Source of the DNA: VAZQ01 sp963807865
Lineage (GTDB): Bacteria; Pseudomonadota; Alphaproteobacteria; Rhizobiales; Xanthobacteraceae
NCBI GenBank assembly: GCA_963807865.1
Contig: CAWEDK010000017.1
Coordinates: 248,001-312,000, forward strand
Length of the DNA stretch: 64,000 bases
Direction: 5' to 3'
Shown here: positions 54,395 through 64,000 of the stretch, one piece after another
How the letters are laid out: each line of letters begins with the position of its first letter
Position numbering within the stretch: position 1 is the first letter of the stretch
Made by a program: the position numbers and the translations under genes
The notes under the pieces: model-generated
What the model was told of the DNA's origin: nothing
The model's input: only the letters and a program-made list of their open reading frames with translations
Database searches by the model: none

Positions 54395-56026
54395 TCACGC
54401 CGCGTGGGGGCGGCGCTGGACGTCCTTCACGTCGGTGAAGGCGATGCCGGCATTCTGCTTGCCGGTATAGTCGAGGTCGAAAGCATTGCGGGCGAGAAAG
54501 ACCACGTCGCCATCGAGGTCCTCGGCGATCGCCGAGCGATGCTTGCTGACGAACTGATCGATCAGCTTGCGGTCATCGGCCGCGATCCAGCGGGCGAGCT
54601 GAAACTCGGCCGTGTCCCAGCTGATCTCCAGGCCATATTCGTTGGCAAGCCGTGCCTTCAGCACGTCGAGCTGCAGCGGCCCGACGACGCCGACCAGCGC
54701 GGGCGAGCCGTCGGTCGGGCGGAACACCTGCGCGACGCCTTCCTCGGCCAGTTCCTGCAGCGCCTGCTTGAGCTTCTTGGCGCGCATGGCGTCCGGCAGC
54801 CGGATGCGCCGCAGGATTTCTGGCGCGAAGCTCGGGACGCCGAGGAAGTTGAGGTCCTGGCCTTCGGTCAGCGTATCGCCGATGCGCAGCGTGCCGTGAT
54901 TGGGAATGCCGACGACGTCGCCGGCATGCGCCTCGTCGGCGAGCGCGCGATCCTGCGCGAAGAAGAACTGCGGCGCGTGCAGGCTGATGGACTTGCCGGT
55001 GCGCATCTGCTTGACCTTCATGCCGCGCGTCAGCTTGCCGGAGCACAGCCGCACGAAGGCGATGCGGTCGCGGTGGTTCGGATCCATGTTGGCCTGGATC
55101 TTGAACACGAACGCGCTCATCGACGGCTCGGTTGCCGCGACGGTGCGCTTGTCGGCCTGCTGGGCGCGCGGCGGCGGCGCGAGTTCGGCGAGCGCATTGA
55201 GCAGGTCGCCGACGCCGAAATTCTTCAGCGCGCTGCCGAAGAACACCGGCGTCAGGTGGCCTTCGCTGAAGGCCTGGCGGTCGAACGGCTTGCAGGCTTC
55301 GCGCACCAGATCGAGTTCGCCGCCGATCGCGTCAGCATCGAGCGCGGGATTGAGCGCGGCAATTTCCGCGACGGTCATTTCGCGGAGCTTGCCGGCCTCG
55401 CCGGCGTCCCCGTCCAGCAGGCGCACGCCGCCGGTCGCGACGTCGACCGTGCCGACGAAATCGCGGCCGCGTCCGACCGGCCAGGTCATCGGCGCGGTAT
55501 CGAGCGCCAGCGTCTTCTCGATCTCGTCGAGCAGGTCGAAGGGATCGCGGCTCTCGCGGTCCATCTTGTTGATGAAGGTGATGATCGGGATGTCGCGTAG
55601 CCGGCAGACCTCGAACAGCTTGCGCGTGCGCGGCTCGATGCCCTTGGCGGCGTCGATCACCATCACGGCCGAATCGACCGCGGTCAGCGTGCGGTAGGTG
55701 TCCTCGGAGAAGTCCTCGTGGCCGGGCGTGTCCAACAGGTTGAACACGCGGCCGTCGTACTCGAACGTCATCACCGAGGTGACGACGGAAATCCCGCGCT
55801 CGCGCTCGATCGCCATCCAGTCCGAGCGGGTGGAGCGGCGGTCGCGCTTCGCCTTGACCTGGCCGGCAAGCTGGATCGCACCCCCGAACAGCAGGAGCTT
55901 CTCGGTCAGCGTGGTCTTGCCGGCGTCCGGGTGGGAGATGATCGCGAACGTGCGGCGACGCTCGACCTCGCTGGCGAACGGCGAGGGGGCCGGGAGACCT
56001 TCCGGGGCTCGGGTGGAAATATTCAT
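54395..56026 (-). CDS. prfC: peptide chain release factor 3
   Basis: From ATG 56026 the protein has 543 residues and an intact frame. GTPase motifs are all visible: G1 ISHPDAGKTTLTEKLL, G2 region RGISVVTSVMTFEY, G3 LLDTPGHEDF and G4 TFINKMDRESRDP. The middle includes FQLARW-type segment AEFQLARWIAADDRKLI of RF3 and the C-terminal domain. The frame is open upstream to 56161, but that part overlaps the divergent TPP-enzyme promoter and is not native. RF3 removes RF1 and RF2 from the ribosome after termination. It is one of the few long genes in this end of the window without a frame break. Confidence 0.97.
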   Translation of the reverse strand: MNISTRAPEGLPAPSPFASEVERRRTFAIISHPDAGKTTLTEKLLLFGGAIQLAGQVKAKRDRRSTRSDWMAIERERGISVVTSVMTFEYDGRVFNLLDTPGHEDFSEDTYRTLTAVDSAVMVIDAAKGIEPRTRKLFEVCRLRDIPIITFINKMDRESRDPFDLLDEIEKTLALDTAPMTWPVGRGRDFVGTVDVATGGVRLLDGDAGEAGKLREMTVAEIAALNPALDADAIGGELDLVREACKPFDRQAFSEGHLTPVFFGSALKNFGVGDLLNALAELAPPPRAQQADKRTVAATEPSMSAFVFKIQANMDPNHRDRIAFVRLCSGKLTRGMKVKQMRTGKSISLHAPQFFFAQDRALADEAHAGDVVGIPNHGTLRIGDTLTEGQDLNFLGVPSFAPEILRRIRLPDAMRAKKLKQALQELAEEGVAQVFRPTDGSPALVGVVGPLQLDVLKARLANEYGLEISWDTAEFQLARWIAADDRKLIDQFVSKHRSAIAEDLDGDVVFLARNAFDLDYTGKQNAGIAFTDVKDVQRRPHAA

Positions 56027-56159
56027 GAGCGGGTGGATGTGGCAGTTCCGGTCCGCCCGATCAAGCGCGGACGGACTTCCGCGGGGCGTGCATTCCCCTT
56101 TAACCGGACGCTGGCAGATGCGGTGCGGGCCAAAGGCGGCTGATGGGAGCGGCGCTCTC

Positions 56160-57882
56160 ATGACACTCGGTACTGACTACATCCTGAACGCGCTGGCGGA
56201 CGAGGGCCTCAGCCACCTGTTCATGGTTCCGGGCGGGCTGGTCGATCCGTTCCTGCCGGCGCTCGCCCGGCAGACGCGGCTCAAGCCGGTGGTGGCCGCG
56301 CACGAGGGCGGCGCGGTCTACATGGCGGACGGCTATGCCCGGGCGAGCGGAACCTTCGGCGCGGCGCTCGGGATCGGCGGGCCGGGCTGCTGCAACATGG
56401 CGACCGCCGTGGCCGCCGCCAAGACCGACGCTTCGCCCGTGCATGGTCATGACCGGCGAAGTGCCGGTCGAGATGGAGGGGCTGGGCGCGTTCCAGGACG
56501 CCAGCCAGGCGACGCTCGACGATACGTCCGTGATGGCGCCGCTGACGCGGCTGTCCAAGACGGTCGCCGGCAGCAGGAATCTCAATCACTGGTTCCGCCA
56601 CGCCCTGGCGACGATGTGGACGCAGCCCCGCGGCCCGGTCCACCTCTCGCTGACGCACGATGCGCTGACCGGCGAATGCGACGCGCCGGGCATGCAAGGT
56701 CGGCGGCTTCTTCGCCGGCGCTCGGCCCCTCAGCCGCGATCAGGCGGTGGCCGCGCTCGATCTTCTGGCGCACGGGAAGAGCGGCGAAGATCGCGATCCT
56801 GGCCGGCGCCGGCGTCGAGCATGACGCGGCCGCCGCGCGGCTGAAGGAGATCGCCGAGCGCTGGTCGATCCCGGTCGCCACCACGCTGCGCGCCAAGGGC
56901 GTCTTTCCGGAGGACCACGAACTCTCGCTCGGCGTATTCGGCTATGCCGGCACGCGCCATGCCACCAACGCGATTCTCGATGGCGACCTCGACTGCCTGC
57001 TGGTTCTCGGTTCGGGCTTCAACGAGCGCGACACCATGCACTGGACGGTGCGAGAGCGGTCGAAGGCGCTGATGATCCACGTCAACACCGACATGGACGA
57101 ACTGACCGCGCATGGCGATCTCGGGCACGTGGTGCCGGGCAGTTGCCACGCCTTCCTCGACCTGATGCTGGAGCGCGCCGATCTCATCGGTCCCGCATTG
57201 CAGGCAGGCGTGCAGCCGCGGCGCGACTGGCTGACGCGGATCAAGTCCGGCCCGCAGCTCTACGACGTCGAAAACACCAGCCGGCCAGCCAGCCCGATCC
57301 ATCCCGCCACCGCGATCGCGGCGCTGCGCAAGGTGTTCCCGCGCGACGGCATCGTGCTGGTCGATTCCGGCGCGCACCGCGCCTTCGCCGGCCACTACTG
57401 GCGCGCCTACGAGCCGCGCACCTACATCTCGGCGACCAATCTCGGGCCGATGGGCTGGGCGATCCCGGCCGCCATCGGCGTGCAGTGCGCCCGCCCGGAC
57501 CGGCGCGTGGCGGTCATCACCGGCGACGGCTGCATGCAGATGCACGGCATCGAAGTGCAGACGGCGGCGCGCTACGGACTGCCGGTGATCTTTCTCGTCC
57601 TCAACAACGGCGCGCTCGGCAATGTCTGGCTGCGCGCCCGGCAGTACGGCGCGTCTGCCGGCCGAACTGACCAGCATTCCGGATCACGACTGGGCGGGCT
57701 TCGGCCGCTCGCTCGGGGCGCAGGGCTTCACGGTGCGCGATCCGGCCGAACTCGAGGACACCTATCGCCAGGCGCTGGCGGCCGGCACCGCGGTGGTGAT
57801 CGACGTCAAGGCCGACAAGGACTGCGTGACGCCGGTCTACGATTTCAATGCCGGCGCGCGCGCCTGGTCCTATCACGAGTGA
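56160..57882 (+). CDS. thiamine-diphosphate-dependent enzyme (acetolactate synthase-like), frame disrupted
   Basis: The start is ATG 56160 (MTLGTDYILNALADEGLSHL). The N-terminal domain has HLFMVPGGLVDPF and the catalytic Glu in VVAAHEGGAVYMADGYARAS. Breaks are seen near 56440 (after KTDASP), 56700, 56785 and 57650, each consistent with one extra base; the parts join as VMTGEVPVEMEGLGAFQDAS, AILAGAGVEHDAAAARLKEI, GYAGTRHATNAILDGDLDCL and finally IPDHDWAGFGRSLGAQGFTV. The C-terminal TPP site is VITGDGCMQMHGIEVQTAAR (GDGxxxxx) with FLVLNNGALGN. Joined length is about 573 residues, usual for the family. The reaction (acetolactate, oxalyl-CoA or other 2-oxoacid chemistry) cannot be assigned. Confidence 0.82.
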
Positions 57883-57889
57883 GGGCGCG

Positions 57890-58424
57890 ATGACGGTGCT
57901 GGATATGGACCCCGCGACGCTGCCGGCCGGACGCGCGGGCGCTCTACGACGACGATGGCGGCGCGGCGCAACAGCCGGGGCGAGCATTTCGGCGGGCCTT
58001 ACGTTGCGCTGCTCAATCATCCCGAGCTCGCGCGCCGCGTCGAGGAGCTCGGCTTCTTCCTGAAGTTCGAAGGCGCGCTGCCGCGGACCGTCTACCAGTT
58101 CATCGTGCTGTCGATCGCGCGTGCGACCGGCGCCGATTACGAATGGCAGGACCATATCGCGCACGCCCATGCGGCCGGCCTGCCGCAGGACGTGATCGAC
58201 GCCATCGGCTCGGCCCGCACCGCGTACGCTGCCCGAGCCCTACGCGCTGGTGCACGCGATCCTGGCGAAGACGACGGCGTGGCAGGTGGTGCCCGACGAC
58301 GCTGCAGGCGCGCGCCGCCGCCCAATGGGGCAAGCACGGGCTGGTCGAGATCGTGGTGCTGTCCGGCTTCTATCAGATGTTCGCGGCGATCAATCAGGGC
58401 TTCGACATCCGCCCCGGGGAGTAG
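57890..58424 (+). CDS. carboxymuconolactone decarboxylase-family protein, frame disrupted
   Basis: It begins at ATG 57890 (MTVLDMDPATLPAG), breaks near 57950, continues as RNSRGEHFGGPYVALLNHPE, ELGFFLKFEGALPRTVYQFI and HIAHAHAAGLPQDVIDAIGS, breaks again near 58225, reads ALVHAILAKTTAWQVVPDDA, and changes frame once more near 58305 to reach AAAQWGKHGLVEIVVLSGFY and MFAAINQGFDIRPGE. The fold is that of CMD/AhpD-like helical proteins, but the CxxC redox pair of AhpD is absent and the DHIAHAHAAG motif takes its place. Joined length is about 178 residues. It directly follows the TPP-enzyme gene (7 bp) and is probably its operon partner. Confidence 0.8.
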
Positions 58425-58500
58425 CCCTGGACAATTGCAGGGCCGCCAACTCTCCGAATGATTGCGCTATCGATTAAGCGCGTGGCGTGCCGCGAGTTAC

Positions 58501-58628
58501 CCTCCCCCCCGCGCAGCGGTGGGGAGGGTCGGCGCGCAAAGCGAGCGAGGTGGTCGGGCGTGGGGGTGTCCCGCGAACGAAGGCCCCCCACCCCCGACCC
58601 CTCCCCACCGCTGCGCGGGGGAGGGGGG
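58501..58628. repeat. 128-bp GC-rich inverted repeat
   Basis: CCTCCCCCCCGCGCAGCGG and GTGGGGAGGGTCGG on the left are mirrored by CCGACCCCTCCCCACCGC and TGCGCGGGGGAGGGG on the right, with a loop of about 60 nt. It lies between the convergent carboxymuconolactone-decarboxylase-like gene and htpG. Comparable elements are common between genes in this group of bacteria; it could slow transcription from both sides. Confidence 0.8.
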
Positions 58629-58701
58629 CGCACCGCCATCGCGGAAGCGGTGGAACGGTCGAAACACGAGTGCGCTCGGCTGTCGCAAGACGATCGCGGC
58701 A

Positions 58702-60676
58702 TCACCCCGGCTTCGCCGCCGCGAGGCTGCGGCCCATGACGCGGGCGAGCCGCTCGGCGAAGGCGCGCGGATCGTTCGGCTGGTCGCCGTCGAGCACGCG
58801 CGCCTCGTCGAACAGCAGCCGCGCGGCGTCTTCCTTGAAGGCGCGGTCGCCGTCGCCGAGCGCGGCCAGCGCCGCCACCAGATGGTGGCGCGGGTTGATC
58901 TCCAGCACCGGCTTGGCGGCGGTCTTGATCCGGCCGGCGCCGGCGAGGAGCTTCTCCAGTTGCCGGTCGGGGCCGAGGTCGGAGGCGACCAGGCAGACCG
59001 CGCTGTCGGTCAGCCGGTCGGAGGCGCGCACGTCGGAGACCTCGTCGCCCAGCGTCTGCTTGATGAAGGCGATGAGATCGGTCGCCGCGGCGTCGGCTTC
59101 CGGCGTCGGCCTCGATCCTTGGCGTCGGTGCGCGGAATGAGCGCGAGATCGGCCGCGCCCTGGCGTCACCGACTTGAACGGCTTGCCGTCGAACGACGGC
59201 GACGACGTCACCCAGAAGCTGTCGACCGGATCGGCGAGCAGCAGCACCTCGACGCCGCGGGCGCGGAAGCCTTCGAGATGCGGCGAGGTTTCCAGCCGCG
59301 CGAGGTCGCTGCCGGCGAGATAGTAGATCGCGGTCTGGTTCTCCTTCAGCGCGCCGACATAGTCCTTCAGGCTGCGCAGGCCTTCGCCCGAGGCCGTGGT
59401 CTTGAAGCGCGCCAGCGACAAGCAGCGCGTCGCGGCGCTCGAAATCCTCGTAGATGCCTTCCTTCAGCACCGGGCCGAACGCCTCCCAGACCTTGGCGTA
59501 GGCGGCGGCATCGCTGTCGGCGAGCTTCTCGAGGTCGCCGAGCACGCGGCCGGTGACGCTCTTCTTGATCGCCGCCAGGATCGGGCTGGTCTGGATCATC
59601 TCGCGCGAGACGTTGAGCGGCAGGTCGGCGGAATCGACCAGCCCGCGCACGAACCGGAGATAGCGCGGCAGGATCTCGGCATCGTCGGTGATGAACACGC
59701 GCTTGACGTAGAGCTTGATGCGGCCCTTGCGGTCGGCATCGAACAGGTCGAACGGCTGCGTGCTCGGCACGAACACCAGCACGGTGAATTCGTGCCGGCC
59801 CTCGGCGCGGTAATGCACGGTGAGCGCCGGCTCGTCGAACTGTCCGGCGATGCTGCGGTAGAAGTCGGTGTACTCGGCGGGCGTGATCTCGGAGCGCGGC
59901 TTGGTCCAGAGCGCGCCGCCGTCGGAAATCTCGGCCGGCTCGGCGCCCGGCTTCTCGACGAACGCGATCGGCACCGGCACGTGGCCGGACTGCGCCTTGA
60001 CGATGCGCTCCAGGGTCCAGCGCTCGGTGTAGGACTTGGCGTCCTCCATCACGTGCAGGACCACCCGGGTGCCGCGCGCGGGCGCCTCGTCGAGCGCGGC
60101 GGGCGTGACCGAGAACGTGCCCTTGCCGTCCGACGACCAGCGCCAGGCCTCGTCGCTGCCGGCGCGGCGGGAGATCACGTCGACCCGGTCCGCCACCATG
60201 AACGCCGAGTAGAAGCCGACGCCGAACTGGCCGATCAGCATGGCGCCGTCGCCGCCCTGCGCCGCCTCGACCTTCTCCATGAACGCCTTGGTGCCGGAGC
60301 GCGCGATGGTGCCGAGCGCCTCGACCATCTCGTCGTGGCTCATGCCGATGCCGTTGTCCGTCGAAGGTGATCTCCCGGCGCTCGGGGTCGGCCGCGATGG
60401 TGATGCGCAGCTTGGGGTCGTCGCCGAGCAGGGCAGGGTGGGCGATCGCCTCGTAGCGCAGCCGCTCGCAGGCGTCGGCGGCGTTGGAAATCAGCTCGCG
60501 CACGAACACGTCTTTGTTGGAATAGACCGAGTGCACCATCATGTGGAGCAGCTTGGCGACGTCGGCTTCGAACGCGCGGCGCTCGGTCTTGGTGTCGTCC
60601 GGGGTCTCGGTCTGGGGTCGTTGGGTCTGTCGGTCGAATCGGTCATGTTCGTGTCGGTCATGTTCGTATCGGTCAT
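58702..60676 (-). CDS. htpG: molecular chaperone HtpG (Hsp90), frame disrupted several times
   Basis: The start is probably ATG 60676, where three near-identical 15-nt units encode MTDTN, MTDTN, MTDST. An indel near 60620 separates this leader from MMVHSVYSNKDVFVRELISN. Further breaks lie near 60362 (expected DNGIGMSHDEM), 59415 (DALL to SLARFKTTASGEG), 59165 and 59110. The ATPase domain shows GQFGVGFYSAFMVADRVDVI and GTRVVLHVMEDAK; the middle domain shows LYVKRVFITDD and LNVSREMIQ. The C-terminus ends LARVMGRSLAAAKPG. Joined length is about 658 residues. Hsp90 assists folding of client proteins. Five or more indels in such a conserved gene point to sequence errors. Confidence 0.93.
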
Positions 60677-60964
60677 GGCGGGCAATTCCGCTGGCGCTTC
60701 AACCGGTCAGGAGATGGCGAGGCGGGCCGGGAAGGTCAAGCCATCGGCGCCGTTCGGGGCGTCCGTGGACCGAGAAAGCGCGTGCCCGGCGTCGGCGGTG
60801 GTGCTTGTCGCGGGTGCCGCGGGGCCGGGTCTGGCTCGCTGGCGGCCGAATTTCGATTCTCGATTGGCCCGATTTAGTTCGCGGCTGGCCGGATTTGGGA
60901 CAACTTTATAGGCCAGGGTAATGCTGCGACGCGGGGGCGCGTCACAGCACCGTGGGGGCGGGCT

Positions 60965-61151
60965 GTGCTCGAATACAAGATTTACAGGCTGGACCAGCAG
61001 GGCAAGATCAGCACGCCGCCTGAGGTCGTGACCAGCGATCAGGAACAGGCGGTCGTGAAGCAGGCACGCGCCTTGGCGGACAGTTGCGATGTCGAGGTCT
61101 GGCAAGGCCAGCGCCTCGTTGTCCACGTCTCGCACAAGGAAGAGTCGCTAA
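60965..61151 (+). CDS. small conserved protein of about 61 residues, stop probably shifted out of frame
   Basis: A GTG at 60965 begins LEYKIYRLDQQGKISTPPEV, VTSDQEQAVVKQARALADSC and DVEVWQGQRLVVHVSHKEES. This is a small alpha/beta protein of a type frequent in Bradyrhizobium genomes, about 60-70 residues long. In the given sequence the frame runs on to 61462, but the last 100 residues are arginine-rich noise. If the C at 61148 is an extra base, a TAA follows directly (61149-61151), giving the expected size. Function unknown. Confidence 0.6.
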
Positions 61152-61582
61152 TGAGGCCGGCGGGAAGCCCCGTAGCCCAGGTCGCCGGATTTCATCCGCG
61201 CGCGCGGCCGGAATTCTGCCGCCTATTTGGATGCTCACGCCGATTGGCCGAGGCTGCCTTGCCGCCGCAGCCGAATCAGTCAGCAGCGCATAGGCCATTC
61301 CGCAGGTGCCGGACGCGGGCGCAATCTAGTGCCAATAGGCGGCAACGACCAGGATGCCGCAGATCAGGAATGTCAGCGTCCAGGCAGCCGCGATGCGGGT
61401 TCTATCCCCCATCTGACGCTCTCAATCTATTGGGGCGGATGTGGGCCTATTTTGCAACGTGAAGGCGAGTAAAAGGTTCCGGAGGAAAATCCGGCGGCTG
61501 AAGCAATAGGGCTGACATCAAAACGGGCCAGCACCCAGCGCCACGCTGTCGTCAGACGACGAGGCCGCCAACTGAAGGCGGC
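61152..61582. other. intergenic region with one tiny membrane-peptide ORF
   Basis: Apart from the 28-codon frame at 61326-61412 on the minus strand, nothing is supported here. Confidence 0.5.
61326..61412 (-). CDS. 28-residue single-helix membrane peptide (candidate)
   Basis: ATG 61412 to TAG 61326-61328 encodes MGDRTRIAAAW and then TLTFLICGILVVAAYWH: a short basic start and one hydrophobic helix of about 18 residues, ideal for a small membrane peptide. A GAGAGCG-like ribosome-binding site lies just upstream. Small membrane peptides of this kind occur in related genomes; no function is known. Confidence 0.5.
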   Translation of the reverse strand: MGDRTRIAAAWTLTFLICGILVVAAYWH

Positions 61583-61785
61583 CTACGGCTTCTCATTCGC
61601 GTCAATGGTTTCGAGCCGGTCAAGCTGACCAGCGAGTCTGGTCCAACTGTCCACGATGGCCATTAAGATCGTCGCGCGCCTGACCGAAATGCCACCCTCA
61701 AGGCTCAGCGCAGCATAGCGGTCTGCTTGTTCGCGGCATTCGCGCGAGGTCATGGCATCCATGGCCGGGACGGAAAATGCCACTC
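61583..61785 (-). CDS. small conserved protein (about 67 residues), probable frameshift at its start
   Basis: The core reads MTSRECREQADRYAALSLEG, ISVRRATILMAIVDSWTRLA and GQLDRLETIDANEKP, a helical protein typical of short Bradyrhizobium hypotheticals containing SWxRLAxQxDRLE. The ATG at 61785 gives MSGIFRPGH, which joins the core if one extra G near 61757 is removed; otherwise translation would have to start at the internal ATG of 61783 or 61753. The perfect hairpin at 61791-61811 lies directly before the start. Function unknown. Confidence 0.65.
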
Positions 61786-61790
61786 ATTGC

Positions 61791-61811
61791 ACGGGCTGAT
61801 TGAGAATCAGC
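61791..61811. promoter_or_regulatory. perfect 9-bp-stem hairpin in front of the small gene
   Basis: GGGCTGATT (61791-61799), loop GAG, AATCAGCCC (61803-61811). It ends six bases before the ATG at 61785 read on the minus strand, where a ribosome-binding site should be, so it could mask or replace it. There is no T-run, so it is not a typical terminator. Confidence 0.45.
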
Positions 61812-62033
61812 CCCTCGCACATGATCGCGCTCGATTCCGAACCGTCGAAGGCAGTAACCCACTTCAGCCGAAAGCTGCACCGGTTCAATGTCATGGGGGC
61901 TCCCGATCACATTGATTTCGGGTTCCAGAGGTATTGTCCCTGTCGGCACCACAGGTCGCGAATAAATCCCTCGCGTGCATGGTCCATTCTGGTTGACGTG
62001 CCAGGCAGGGCTTTGTTCCGGACAATCTCGCCT

Positions 62034-62264
62034 TTAAGTTGTCTGCGCGGGGGCCGTCTGCCCGATGACGCGATCACTCAGTTCCTTGGCGTCCGTAACG
62101 CCGGTTCGCGCTAGGTTGATGATGCGTGCTGCGATGACTTCCCGGTCGGGCGTGTTGCCATTGACTTGCAGGGCACTGCAAGCGCGTTCCAAAGCTTCGG
62201 ACATGGCCCTGATGGCTTCCGGACCAAAGAAAGTCCTGTTGTCCAGGTACTGTCGTATCGGCAT
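62034..62264 (-). CDS. small conserved protein (76 residues)
   Basis: From ATG 62264, with AGGAG upstream, the protein reads PIRQYLDNRTFFGPEAIRAM, SEALERACSALQVNGNTPDR and EVIAARIINLARTGVTDAKE. It is all-helical and acidic-basic balanced, and matches, from memory, a small protein family repeated in Bradyrhizobium genomes that often starts PIRQYLD. The frame is open upstream to 62330 without domain character. Function unknown. Confidence 0.75.
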   Translation of the reverse strand: MPIRQYLDNRTFFGPEAIRAMSEALERACSALQVNGNTPDREVIAARIINLARTGVTDAKELSDRVIGQTAPAQTT

Positions 62265-62377
62265 GACATGCTCCTGTGAATGCGGGCGGGAGCTACGCCG
62301 CCCCGAGGTCGTTGCGGCCTTCCTCCGCAAACGACGGCGCGATTTAAGCGCTGAAGTTTTGCTCTGGCAATAATCTC

Positions 62378-62431
62378 AAAAGGGGGCCACCCGGATTTGA
62401 AAGGGGCCAGTGCCTATGGAAAGGGGCCAGT
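62378..62431. repeat. three GGGGCC-containing units with exact 20-bp period upstream of recA
   Basis: GGGGCC occurs at 62383, 62403 and 62423, exactly 20 bp apart, each preceded by an A-run; the last two units share AAAGGGGCCAGT. The array lies between the small gene and the SOS box. It could be a protein-binding array or the residue of an insertion-sequence end (IS21-type ends have such tandem repeats). Confidence 0.75.
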
Positions 62432-62447
62432 ACCGCTCTTTTTTGTA

Positions 62448-62462
62448 GAACATATTGCGAAC
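62448..62462. promoter_or_regulatory. SOS box (LexA operator) of recA
   Basis: GAAC ATATTGC GAAC matches the GAAC-N7-GAAC operator known for LexA in alphaproteobacteria. It is 91 bp before the recA start codon, as expected for LexA control. Confidence 0.8.
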
Positions 62463-62553
62463 TGAGAACAAATCGTGTACATTGAGATTTGAGCCTGGGC
62501 CGGCAGCTTTGTTTTGTCGGCCTCCCGAATCCCGTTCATAAGGAGTTGCCGCA

Positions 62554-63646
<1,093 letters not shown>

Positions 63647-63866
63647 GCGATGCAGCGTCTGTCGCAGTTCGTCGCCTCGCTGCGAGCTGGGCGATCGTGA
63701 TTGCGCCTCTCGCTCGCGGAGAGGGCAGCCGATTCAACGTGCCGATGAGCGTATCGTCGCTGGCATCCGCGCCGCTTACCTGCGTCGAGCGCGAGATTGG
63801 CGTAGCTTCGCGGATGGGCCTACGCATGCGCGGCCGTGAAGGTCGCGACGCTCGGAGCGCTTCCGC

Positions 63867-64000
63867 TTAGCGCGCCGGCAGCCGCTGGCGCGCCTCCGCG
63901 ATCACCGTCGGCACCGCCGCTTCGTTCGCCGGCGCCATGATGTGCACGCCGGCGACGCCCGGGATGCCGGCGAATTCCTCGATCAGTTCGAGGCAGATGC
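63867..64000 (-). CDS. methylenetetrahydrofolate reductase-like protein, C-terminal end only
   Basis: On the minus strand the frame entering the window reads ICLELIEEFAGIPGVAGVHI, MAPANEAAVPTVIAEARQRL and PAR before TAA at 63867-63869. GVAGVHIMAP is the last strand of the MTHFR-type TIM barrel. The rest of the gene lies beyond base 64000, so the assignment rests on about 43 residues. It is convergent with recA. Confidence 0.6.
   Translation of the reverse strand, partial: ICLELIEEFAGIPGVAGVHIMAPANEAAVPTVIAEARQRLPAR

Noticed and set aside
59396..60370. A 324-codon plus-strand frame opposite htpG
   Set aside because: It exists because the antisense of conserved GC-rich codons lacks stops; the htpG motifs on the other strand are unmistakable.

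Overview
The window comes from a high-GC alphaproteobacterium of the Bradyrhizobium/Rhodopseudomonas type (Hyphomicrobiales). Supporting signs are the RecA, HtpG and RF3 sequences, a GAAC-N7-GAAC SOS box in front of recA, several very small proteins that look like Bradyrhizobium conserved hypotheticals, orphan Bug/TctC-type receptors, and GC-rich palindromic intergenic repeats. There are no tRNA or rRNA genes, no CRISPR array and no intact transposase.

Layout. 1-18.3 kb is a patchwork of small catabolic modules: cupin and DUF6282 genes, a Tat-exported alpha/beta hydrolase, a flavin reductase, an IclR regulator with an internal stop, a dihydroorotate-dehydrogenase-like enzyme, a NitT/TauT-type ABC importer with a LigI-like lactonase, an enamidase-like amidohydrolase, TetR, GST, a MetE-like protein, and four Bug receptors. 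18.8-23.6 kb holds two signalling proteins, a zinc-ribbon/adenylate cyclase/ATPase/TPR protein and a membrane GGDEF-EAL protein. 24.0-25.4 kb is the remains of an iron locus: a truncated PepSY-type gene and a siderophore-interacting reductase. 26-38.4 kb is the best organised catabolic block: dehydrogenase, thioesterase, ATC-hydrolase-like protein, GntR/FCD regulator, a second ABC importer, UbiD decarboxylase, acyl-CoA ligase, SDR and a molybdenum hydroxylase large subunit. It reads as uptake, CoA activation, hydroxylation and decarboxylation of a small (probably aromatic) carboxylic acid; the substrate is not known. 38.4-45.7 kb has a third ABC importer divergent from a DszA/SnaA/NtaA-type monooxygenase, a second luciferase-like oxidoreductase and a fifth Bug receptor. 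45.7-54 kb carries small accessory genes, a GMC dehydrogenase with its Tat-exported small subunit, DedA and an L,D-transpeptidase. 54.4-64 kb is core genome: prfC, a TPP enzyme, a carboxymuconolactone-decarboxylase-like protein, htpG, small proteins, recA and the 3' end of an MTHFR-like gene.

Sequence quality matters here. More than twenty genes have frames broken by single-base indels, mostly one extra G or C. They include htpG (at least five breaks) and recA (three), which a living cell would be expected to keep. I therefore annotate broken genes over their full homologous extent as CDS and say where the frame breaks; most breaks are probably sequence or assembly errors, though individual ones may be real.

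The most unusual signal is a family of about 162-bp intergenic elements, each made of two consecutive long hairpins joined by a conserved 17-nt linker. There are three copies (10034-10195, 24315-24477 inverted, 31799-31961). The third has diverged in both stems with compensating changes, so the fold appears to be conserved more than the sequence.
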